Assembly (NCBI GenBank): GCA_018896765.1
Contig: JAHILZ010000095.1
Location: 1-8,702, forward strand
From: Patescibacteria group bacterium
GTDB lineage: Bacteria > Patescibacteriota > Minisyncoccia > JAHIHE01
DNA: 8,702 bases
Reading direction: 5' to 3'
Of this stretch, positions 1 to 4,384 are shown piece after piece (within the stretch, counting starts at the first letter, position 1; every line of letters begins with the position of its first letter). The position numbers and the translations under genes are program-made. The notes beneath the pieces are model-generated. The model was not told where the DNA came from. It did no database searches and saw only the letters and a list, made by a program, of their open reading frames with translations.

Positions 1-8
1 AGATTTCC

Positions 9-63
9 TTAATTGTATAGTTGCCTTTTATTGTTTCAAGCATATAGGCAATTATACAATTAA
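9..63. repeat. Long imperfect hairpin, 18-bp stem
   Basis: Positions 9-26 pair with 46-63. The only non-Watson-Crick position is 20/52 (G-T), and the loop is 19 nt. The core arms are aattgtatagttgcc and ggcaattatacaatt. No T-tract follows the stem, so it does not look like an intrinsic terminator on the + strand. It could be a dispersed palindrome, an operator-like site or part of a structured leader; the sequence alone does not decide. Confidence 0.6.
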
Positions 64-80
64 ATAAGTTTTTAAGAAAC

Positions 81-120
81 TAATCTCGGCTGACGCGATA
101 GCGTATGTGCCGAAGGATTA
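81..120. repeat. Second leader hairpin with GATA-capped tip
   Basis: The arms 81-90 (taatc, tcggc) pair with 109-120 (gccga, a 2-nt bulge, gatta). A tip stem acgc/gcgt (93-96 with 101-104) closes a gata loop. It is much more GC-rich than its AT-rich surroundings, which suggests either a selected RNA structure or a small dispersed repeat. No known riboswitch box was recognised. Confidence 0.5.
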
Positions 121-130
121 ATTTATTTTT

Positions 131-154
131 AATTAATTTTAAATTAAATTAATT
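131..154. repeat. AT-only inverted repeat just before the first ATG
   Basis: The 9-nt arms aattaattt (131-139) and aaattaatt (146-154) are perfect inverted repeats around a 6-nt loop, ending one base before the ATG at 156. Being A/T only, it may reflect composition or overlap a promoter -10 region. It takes the place where a ribosome binding site would be expected; none is present. Confidence 0.35.
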
Positions 155-155
155 T

Positions 156-548
156 ATGCTTAAAATTGATTCAAAAAATGCTTTAAGAATCTTGATAATA
201 GGTTTAGGAGTATTGCTGGTGATTATTGCTATAGGAATTGTCAGTTCAAGAGTCGCGAGCCAAGATAAAAACATAAAGATTGAATATGCGATAAATGATG
301 CGAACAGTACGACGGTTTTTGACGCTTTAAAAAAATATTCCGAGAATAAAAAAATTGATTTGAAATATAATAATAATTATTCCTATGGAGTTTTTGTCGA
401 AAGCATTGCCGGAGTAAAGAATGGCGATGATGGAAAATATTGGCAGTATTATGTCAACGATAAATTAGGCGAGGTGGCGGCGGACAAAAAAGAAGTGAAA
501 GCGGGGGATAAGGTGGAGTGGAGATTTGAAGATGTGTCGGGGTTTTGA
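156..548 (+). CDS. Membrane-anchored DUF4430 (transcobalamin C-terminal-like) protein
   Basis: The protein has 130 aa. Residues 1-9 are basic/polar, residues about 10-30 are one hydrophobic helix (signal anchor or uncleaved signal), and residues about 40-127 match the DUF4430 pattern: TVFDALKK (53-60), then KYWQYYVNDK, a G-x-x-AADK stretch and GDKVEWRFE (117-125). DUF4430 resembles the C-terminal domain of animal transcobalamin/intrinsic factor, and in Gram-positive bacteria it often accompanies ECF-type vitamin transporters. Here the next gene is an S-component-like membrane protein, which supports a role in capturing a small molecule outside the membrane. Cobalamin as ligand is an inference; no binding residues can be assigned. 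The ATG start has no Shine-Dalgarno sequence, and no upstream in-frame start gives a better signal anchor. Confidence 0.8.
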   Translation: MLKIDSKNALRILIIGLGVLLVIIAIGIVSSRVASQDKNIKIEYAINDANSTTVFDALKKYSENKKIDLKYNNNYSYGVFVESIAGVKNGDDGKYWQYYVNDKLGEVAADKKEVKAGDKVEWRFEDVSGF

Positions 549-665
549 AATGACAAATGACAAATGACAAATGACATATCAATGCCAAATGACCAAATTC
601 TAAATTTAATTTTTTGACATTTGGATTTTGAATTTGAATTGACATTTGAGCTTTGGAATTTGGAT
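548..665. repeat. Heptanucleotide array with forward and inverted arms
   Basis: Four exact tandem copies of aaatgac occupy 548-575, beginning on the last base of the DUF4430 stop codon. They decay into heptamer-phased variants to about 600. After a T-run, positions 617-665 hold heptamers in the opposite sense (acatttg, gattttg, aatttga, attgaca, tttgagc, tttggaa, tttggat), so the transcript could fold back on itself. The inverted arm ends 15 nt before the ATG of the next gene. It is one of several arrays with this layout in the window. Confidence 0.75.
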
Positions 666-680
666 TTAAATAATTTACCT

Positions 681-1349
681 ATGCTTGCAGAATCCTTTAG
701 CAAATCAAAAATAATTAGCGGAATCGGACTAATTGTTATTGGTATTCTCGGCCGTTTTTTTCTTATAAATTACGTCGGTATTCCCAATTTTGAAATTATC
801 ACGGCGCTTACCTTGGTTAGCGCTGTTTTTTTAGGCAGAGCGTGGGCGCTCGTTGTGCCGCTTTCGATTATAGCCATCACCGATGCGTTTATCGGCAATA
901 ATTCGGTTATGATTTTCACATGGAGCGCGTTCGCGATAATCGGGATTTTTGGAATGCTATTCAAAAAATATGAGTCACGGATTGTCATTGCGAGGAGCCG
1001 CCAGCAGGCGGCGACGAAGCAATCTCTGTTCTCGCATATAACGCGAAAGATTGCTTCGTTTCCTTTAGTTGCTCGCAATGACAGCAGGATAGTTATTGGT
1101 TTAACGGGAGTCGGCATTATTTCATCATTATTTTTCTTCCTCTACACTAATTTCGGCTGGTGGGTGATGAGTAATATGTATCCGCGCACTTTGGACGGAT
1201 TAATCCAATGCTATATTATGGGCTTGCCGTTTTTCAAAAATAATTTGATTGGTAATTTGATTTTTGTCCCGATGGCGAGCGGGGTCGTGGTTTTAATTAA
1301 CGACTTGCGATGTCGTAAATTTTATGGAAATTTATCATACTTTAAATAG
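681..1349 (+). CDS. DUF6580/ECF S-component-like integral membrane protein with in-frame repeat insertion
   Basis: The protein has 222 aa and several hydrophobic segments: about 11-30, 38-62, 78-95, 138-156 and 190-207. Motifs that recall the DUF6580 family of small S-component-like transport proteins are R25, PNF (35-37), the VPL...ITDAF stretch near 59-70, YTNFGWW (155-161) and GLPFFKNNLIGN (181-192). The likely role is membrane uptake of a small molecule, in partnership with the preceding DUF4430 protein. The start chosen is the ATG at 681. A TTG at 621 would extend the frame by 20 codons, but those codons are only the translated heptamer array. Residues 102-134 are the translation of a palindromic DNA repeat, placed in a loop between helices. 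The last residues (about 207-222) are encoded by the RAYT-flanking repeat and the start of the transposase gene, and they overlap that gene by 26 nt, so the native C-terminus was probably altered. Confidence 0.7.
   Translation: MLAESFSKSKIISGIGLIVIGILGRFFLINYVGIPNFEIITALTLVSAVFLGRAWALVVPLSIIAITDAFIGNNSVMIFTWSAFAIIGIFGMLFKKYESRIVIARSRQQAATKQSLFSHITRKIASFPLVARNDSRIVIGLTGVGIISSLFFFLYTNFGWWVMSNMYPRTLDGLIQCYIMGLPFFKNNLIGNLIFVPMASGVVVLINDLRCRKFYGNLSYFK
984..1082. repeat. 99-nt palindromic REP/MITE-like element inside the membrane-protein gene
   Basis: The outer arms gtcattgcgag (984-994) and ctcgcaatgac (1072-1082) are perfect inverted repeats. Inside, acgaagcaatct (1014-1025) pairs perfectly with agattgcttcgt (1048-1059), and a side hairpin gccgcc-agca-ggcggc occupies 997-1012. 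A further tip stem tcgc/gcga lies at 1032-1046. The GTCATTGCGAG...GAAGCAATCTC signature is a dispersed palindrome that I recognise from many bacterial genomes. A half copy lies at 8563-8599. Its length is exactly 33 codons and it contains no stop in the host frame. Confidence 0.9.
1299..1320 (+). repeat. Left REP-like repeat of the RAYT
   Basis: This 22-nt copy is identical to 2009-2030. Its core, acgacttgcgatgtcgt (1300-1316), has 5-bp inverted arms acgac/gtcgt around a 7-nt loop. It is read as codons (NDLRCRK) near the C-terminus of the upstream membrane protein and ends 3 nt before the transposase ATG. Confidence 0.85.
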
Positions 1350-1995
1350 AGGCGTGGATAAAAGGAAAATTTTTCTTGATAATCAAGATTATTTTCGCTT
1401 TGTCCACGATTTATTTGAATTCAATGATCAAGATAGAGTTAATACCACTTTTTATGCTTTTAATAAATCTAACGACATCGCAAGTCGTAATATTAAGAGA
1501 AAGCCCAGAAAATTATTGGTTGATGTTCTTGCTTTTTGTTTAATGCCGAATCATTACCATTTGTTGTTAATATCTTTGGTGGAAAATGGAATCTCGCGGT
1601 TTATGAAAAAGTTGAATATGGGATACGCGAAGTATTTTAATAAAAAAAATAAAAGAACGGGAGCGTTATTTGAAGGCAGGTATAAATCGATTTTGATTAA
1701 AAATGAATCCCATTTTACACACATACCTTTTTACATTCATTGCAATCCTTTGGATTTGATTGCGCCCGAATGGCGAGAAAGAAGATTGGAAGATTATGGC
1801 AAGGCGGAAGATTTTCTTAGATCATATCGCTGGAGCAGCAACATGGATTATTGCGGAGAGAAAAATTTTCCTTCTGTCACGAATAGGAATTTTTTATTGG
1901 AATATTTTGGCGGAGAAAACGGGTATAAAACTTCTTTGCAAAATTGGTTGAAAGAATTAAGTATGGAAAATTTTAAGGATATTGTTTTGGAATAA
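1324..1995 (+). CDS. REP-associated tyrosine transposase (RAYT), Y1_Tnp/HUH superfamily
   Basis: The protein has 223 aa. The opening YHTLNRGVDKRKIF and DYFRFVHDL, then CLMPNHYHLLL (72-82) with the HUH pair H77/H79, the YAKYFNKKNKRTGALFEGRYKS segment (101-122) holding the candidate nucleophilic tyrosine (Y101 or Y104), and YIHCNP (137-142) are the standard landmarks of this family in order. Members nick single-stranded DNA at palindromic REP sequences. The N-terminus is a few residues shorter than usual: the ATG at 1324 comes immediately before the first motif. It overlaps the upstream gene by 26 nt. All landmarks are intact and the gene ends normally, so it may be functional. Codons 50-55 (NDIASR) are an inverted copy of the flanking repeat core. 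The coding sequence is more AT-rich than the dcd and thyA genes downstream. Confidence 0.92.
   Translation: MEIYHTLNRGVDKRKIFLDNQDYFRFVHDLFEFNDQDRVNTTFYAFNKSNDIASRNIKRKPRKLLVDVLAFCLMPNHYHLLLISLVENGISRFMKKLNMGYAKYFNKKNKRTGALFEGRYKSILIKNESHFTHIPFYIHCNPLDLIAPEWRERRLEDYGKAEDFLRSYRWSSNMDYCGEKNFPSVTNRNFLLEYFGGENGYKTSLQNWLKELSMENFKDIVLE
1472..1488 (-). repeat. Inverted copy of the REP core inside the RAYT gene
   Basis: acgacatcgcaagtcgt is the exact 17-nt reverse complement of the core at 1300-1316 and 2010-2026. It lies in frame within the transposase, encoding residues 50-55 in the variable stretch before the HUH motif. It is also preceded by tctaacg..., as the partial copy at 1996 is. Confidence 0.85.
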
Positions 1996-2008
1996 TCTAA
2001 CGACTTGT

Positions 2009-2030
2009 AACGACTTGCGATGTCGTAAAT
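2009..2030 (+). repeat. Right REP-like repeat of the RAYT, with partial tandem copy
   Basis: It is identical to 1299-1320. A partial tandem copy, aacgacttg (1999-2007), comes just before it, suggesting slippage or repeated copying at this end. It lies 14 nt after the transposase stop and 5 nt before the next ORF's only usable start. Confidence 0.85.
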
Positions 2031-2035
2031 ATTGA

Positions 2036-2383
2036 TTGACTCAAACCAAATCAGGCAAGGAAATTTTGCTTAATGAAGGTGTAAATTTTGTTATTAAGCT
2101 TCGAGATTTTTCGATTCAGGAAGCTGAGAATTATATAGATCAATGCGGTGACGATGTTTTAAGTGTGGCAGGTGTGATCGATTATTCTAGCGCAAATGCA
2201 AAAAATTTAATTGATAGCGGTATAGCCATAAAAGTTGAACCGTTAAAATTAGAAGATAATAATAAGGAACAAATTTTAGTATCGCCGGAAATTTTGCCTA
2301 ATTTGAAAGATTATTTTAAAGGCGCGCCGAAAGAGCTTATTGAAGAAATACTGAACAGACAAAAAGCTTTAAGCAAGATTTAG
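2036..2383 (+). CDS. Uncharacterised protein, probably 5'-truncated
   Basis: The ORF has 115 codons and I do not recognise it. The predicted protein is soluble, with no membrane segment or cysteine cluster. It is mixed acidic/basic: NEGVNFVIKLRDFSIQEAE, a DVLSVAGVIDYSS stretch, and an acidic-basic C-terminus ending in EEILNRQKALSKI. No ATG occurs anywhere in this frame. An in-frame TGA comes directly before the TTG at 2036, and the RAYT's right repeat ends five bases earlier. The simplest reading is that the element removed the original 5' end and this is a remnant; a TTG- or GTG-started short gene is the alternative. The long open frame and normal amino-acid mix argue that it was coding at least recently. 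An isolated weak start without a ribosome binding site keeps confidence low. Confidence 0.45.
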   Translation: MTQTKSGKEILLNEGVNFVIKLRDFSIQEAENYIDQCGDDVLSVAGVIDYSSANAKNLIDSGIAIKVEPLKLEDNNKEQILVSPEILPNLKDYFKGAPKELIEEILNRQKALSKI

Positions 2384-2405
2384 TTTTTGAAATATTTTTA
2401 TTTGA

Positions 2406-2425
2406 TTTTTTTCTAAATTTGCTAT
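2406..2425 (+). repeat. 20-nt direct repeat, copy 1 (promoter-like)
   Basis: It is identical to 2575-2594: seven T, then ctaaatttgctat. The shared part covers the upstream half of an extended -10 element. In this copy the box reads TGC-TATTTT rather than TATAAT, so it is likely a weak or decayed promoter. The two copies flank the hairpin at 2464-2510. Confidence 0.75.
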
Positions 2426-2463
2426 TTTGCCATTAAAAATATTTCTTTGTTTTTGTTATTTCA

Positions 2464-2510
2464 AAACCTATTGCGTTATCACTGCCATGGCAAATTAACG
2501 CAATAGGTTT
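2464..2510. repeat. Perfect 14-bp inverted repeat with nested palindrome
   Basis: aaacctattgcgtt (2464-2477) and aacgcaataggttt (2497-2510) are exact inverted arms. The 19-nt loop itself contains the 10-bp palindrome tgccatggca (2483-2492). No T-tract directly follows the stem; T-rich DNA begins about 15 nt later. It could end transcription from the RAYT side, but its symmetric form fits equally well a dispersed palindrome or a protein-binding site. Confidence 0.65.
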
Positions 2511-2569
2511 ATGTTTCGATGTTTATATTTTTTTGGGCGGGGATGATAAATTTGATTCATTAATTTAAT

Positions 2570-2597
2570 TTGTTTTTTTTTCTAAATTTGCTATAAT
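2570..2597 (+). promoter_or_regulatory. Extended -10 promoter for the dcd-thyA-tmk cluster
   Basis: TG-C-TATAAT occupies 2589-2597, a consensus extended -10. A weak -35 candidate, ttgttt (2570-2575), lies 16 nt upstream. Transcription would begin near 2604, giving a leader of about 140 nt that contains the heptamer array before the ATG at 2744. The promoter is built on copy 2 of the 20-nt direct repeat (2575-2594). Confidence 0.6.
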
Positions 2598-2689
2598 ATT
2601 AAGTAAGATTAATTTTTACTTTTTTTGTATTTTAAATTGATAATGCAGGGTTGGCAATAGGCGGCGGTTAATTTAAATATTTTATTGAC

Positions 2690-2738
2690 CACTTTCTACT
2701 TTCCACCCTCCACCTTCCACTTTCTACTTTCTACCTTC
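2690..2738. repeat. Seven-unit pyrimidine heptamer array before dcd
   Basis: Seven contiguous 7-nt units of the form YACYYTC: cactttc, tactttc, caccctc, caccttc, cactttc, tactttc, taccttc. They fill exactly 49 nt and end 5 nt before the ATG. Positions 2689-2705 are the exact reverse complement of 5861-5877, at the thyA 3' end. No forward (purine) arm is seen upstream of this one. No purine-rich Shine-Dalgarno sequence can exist in such a leader. Confidence 0.85.
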
Positions 2739-2743
2739 CAACT

Positions 2744-3847
2744 ATGAATTTTAAAGCCATTACTTCCCAAAAAATCAAGGAAATGCTCGCAGACGGCCGG
2801 ATTGCTGGCGGCGACGCGGCCGATATTCAGCCGGCAAGCATGGATTTAACCTTGACAGGCGAGGCGTATCGGATGCGCTGGACTTTTTTGCCTCAGAAAA
2901 ATGAAAAAATCGCGGACATTGTGGAAATGGGCGCGCTTTACCCTTTTGATCTGAAAAATCCTCTCGAGCCCGGCGCGATATATTTGATAAGATTGAAAGA
3001 AACCATCGCGCTTCCCAAAAATGTTTTCGCTCTAACGAATAACAAAAGTTCCACCGGCAGGGTGAATCTTGAAACGCGAGTGGTGGCAAATGGCGTGCCG
3101 AGATTTGATCGGCTTCCGCTGGGCTATAAAGGCCCGCTATGGCTGGAAATTACTTCCAAGTCTTTTTTTATAAAACTGAACGAAGGCGATAAAGTAAATC
3201 AGGCAAGATTTTTTGAGATAACGGACGAAAAAAATATTTCATTGCGGGATATTTATTACGAGCATGAATTGCTTTACGATAAAGCGGGAAAATTTATTTC
3301 GGATAAAAATGCCTTGCATCGCGATAATGATAATTCGATAATTATGTCCATAGATTTGGCTTCAGATAAAGAAATAATCGGTTTTAAAGCTATTCACACC
3401 GGCGAGATCCTGGATTTTTCAAAAAAAGATTATCACGCTCCGGAAGATTTTTTTGAGCCGCTGAAATCTCCCCGCGACGGCAGGTTTCCGCTGAAATCAG
3501 GCGAGTTTTATATTCTTTCCACCAAAGAATTTATCAGGGTGCCGCCGAAATATTCCGTGGAAATGGCGGCGTATGATATCGGGAGCGGAGAATTTCGGAG
3601 CCACTACGCGGGATTTTTTGATCCGGGTTTCGGTTACGGCGCGCGAGGCGAAGTGCTGGGCACTCCGGCGGTGCTCGAAGTCAAGCCCTATGATAATAAT
3701 TTTATTCTTCGCGACGGCCAGCCGATTTGCAAGATGATATTCGTGGAGGTTTCCGAAATTCCGGATTTGATTTACGGCGTCGGCGATCTTGGTTCGCACT
3801 ATCAAAAACAGCGAGGGGCTTTTTTGAGCAAGCATTTTAAGAAATAA
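2744..3847 (+). CDS. dcd: Two-domain 2'-deoxycytidine 5'-triphosphate deaminase
   Basis: The protein has 367 aa, about twice a standard Dcd, with two tandem dUTPase/Dcd-type folds. The N-terminal half shows IQPASMDLTL (28-37), KSSTGR (101-106) and GPLWLEI (130-136), in which E135 fits the position of the catalytic Glu of Dcd. The C-terminal half shows HYAGFFDPGFG (287-297), AVLEV (309-313), a DGQPI turn and the C-terminal SHYQKQRG (351-358), typical of the closing lid of this fold. Long two-domain deaminases of this kind are known in alphaproteobacteria. The reaction is dCTP plus water to dUTP plus ammonia, in the cytoplasm, feeding thymidylate synthesis. The gene heads the cluster with thyA and tmk. 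Whether it also cleaves dUTP to dUMP, as some bifunctional relatives do, cannot be told. The start is the ATG directly after the heptamer array. Base composition is GC-richer than its neighbours on both sides. Confidence 0.85.
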   Translation: MNFKAITSQKIKEMLADGRIAGGDAADIQPASMDLTLTGEAYRMRWTFLPQKNEKIADIVEMGALYPFDLKNPLEPGAIYLIRLKETIALPKNVFALTNNKSSTGRVNLETRVVANGVPRFDRLPLGYKGPLWLEITSKSFFIKLNEGDKVNQARFFEITDEKNISLRDIYYEHELLYDKAGKFISDKNALHRDNDNSIIMSIDLASDKEIIGFKAIHTGEILDFSKKDYHAPEDFFEPLKSPRDGRFPLKSGEFYILSTKEFIRVPPKYSVEMAAYDIGSGEFRSHYAGFFDPGFGYGARGEVLGTPAVLEVKPYDNNFILRDGQPICKMIFVEVSEIPDLIYGVGDLGSHYQKQRGAFLSKHFKK

Positions 3848-3856
3848 AATATCATC

Positions 3857-4366
3857 ATGATAGATTTTTTAAATAATGAAAATGTTTTTATGCCTGTAAT
3901 TTTAATATCGACAGGACTTAGTTTGCTGATTGGGGTTTATGCTTTTACCGTGGTGATGATCACAAAATATTATTTTAAAAAAGATAAAACATTTTTCAGA
4001 ATATGTTACGAAAATATTAATAGTTTATTAAAAGTTTATATTTTAGCAGAGTGGATATTTTTTTTAGGAGCTTTTCTTGGTATTTTTTTTATGTATTATT
4101 CGATTAATAAATTAGCCGGTGATAACTTTACTTTAATTTTACTACTTTATTTTCTTATTTTTATTTTTGGAATTATTTTAGGTGCTTGTACACGGCTTGA
4201 TGGTTTAGAATACATTGGGTTTCGTGCTCATTATACAACGGGAGGACCTTCTCTGAGGTTAGTATGGAAAAAAGAGCAAAGTACGGATAAATTTATTTAT
4301 CATGGGTTTTTGTTGTCAAGTATTATTTTTTTTGTTTTAGGAATAATTTTATATTTATTTTTTTAA
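3857..4366 (+). CDS. Unknown four-helix membrane protein inside the dTTP cluster
   Basis: The protein has 169 aa and is not recognised. Four hydrophobic segments are visible: about residues 11-36, 57-83, 87-110 and 147-168. A basic stretch follows the first helix (KYYFKKDKTFFR), and a polar loop of about 35 residues between helices 3 and 4 holds ACTRLDGLEYIGFRAHYTTGGPSLRLVWKKE. It starts 9 nt after dcd, with only 18 nt to thyA, so it probably shares their transcript. The sequence taaaat (3845-3850) sits six bases before the ATG and could also serve as a -10 for a leaderless start. Codon use is visibly more AT-rich than in dcd and thyA, with many ttt, tta and att codons. That may reflect membrane composition or separate origin. 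A nucleoside transport role is suggested only by position. Confidence 0.75.
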   Translation: MIDFLNNENVFMPVILISTGLSLLIGVYAFTVVMITKYYFKKDKTFFRICYENINSLLKVYILAEWIFFLGAFLGIFFMYYSINKLAGDNFTLILLLYFLIFIFGIILGACTRLDGLEYIGFRAHYTTGGPSLRLVWKKEQSTDKFIYHGFLLSSIIFFVLGIILYLFF

Positions 4367-4372
4367 ATGAAA

Positions 4373-4378
4373 TATAGT
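4373..4378 (+). promoter_or_regulatory. Possible -10 box for leaderless thyA
   Basis: tatagt ends six bases before the thyA ATG at 4385, the same spacing as the strong -10 box before the FN3 gene at 6582. No -35 is apparent. In such AT-rich DNA a chance match is likely, so this rests mainly on the matching geometry. Confidence 0.3.
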
Positions 4379-4384
4379 TGAATT

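Larger units (their letters stand above)
1299..2030 (+). mobile_element. Candidate RAYT unit bounded by 22-nt direct repeats
   Basis: A transposase gene of the REP-associated type lies between two identical 22-nt repeats (1299-1320 and 2009-2030), each with an ACGAC...GTCGT palindromic core. The left repeat sits in the 3' end of the upstream membrane gene, and the right one abuts an ATG-less ORF. This fits a RAYT with its cognate REP sequences. RAYTs are usually treated as domesticated or single-copy, so movement of the whole unit is an inference. The element boundaries are set from the repeats only. Confidence 0.5.
2384..2743. other. 360-nt intergenic region between the RAYT locus and the dTTP cluster
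   Basis: This stretch has no convincing gene on either strand. In order it holds: the first copy of a 20-nt direct repeat (2406-2425), a perfect 14-bp hairpin (2464-2510), the second copy of the direct repeat (2575-2594) running into an extended -10 promoter, a mixed leader with a short GC-richer patch (about 2645-2668), and a heptanucleotide array ending 5 nt before the dcd ATG. Confidence 0.7.

Noticed and set aside
1..155. Cobalamin riboswitch in the leader of the DUF4430 gene
   Set aside because: It would fit the uptake idea, but no B12-box-like conserved sequence is visible and the hairpins do not resemble that fold.
621..680. TTG-initiated N-terminal extension of the DUF6580-like protein
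   Set aside because: The 20 added residues are just the translated inverted heptamer arm (repeating F/E/L codons). The ATG at 681 gives a normal start for the family.
770..1117. Minus-strand open frame opposite the membrane gene
   Set aside because: It is a shadow of the real gene and stays open across the palindrome by symmetry. It shows no coding signature of its own.
2602..2626. Short hairpin plus T-run right after the dcd promoter (agtaaga/ttttact, then T7) as an attenuator
   Set aside because: The stem is A/T-rich with a wobble pair and begins at the expected transcription start, so it is too weak and badly placed to terminate.
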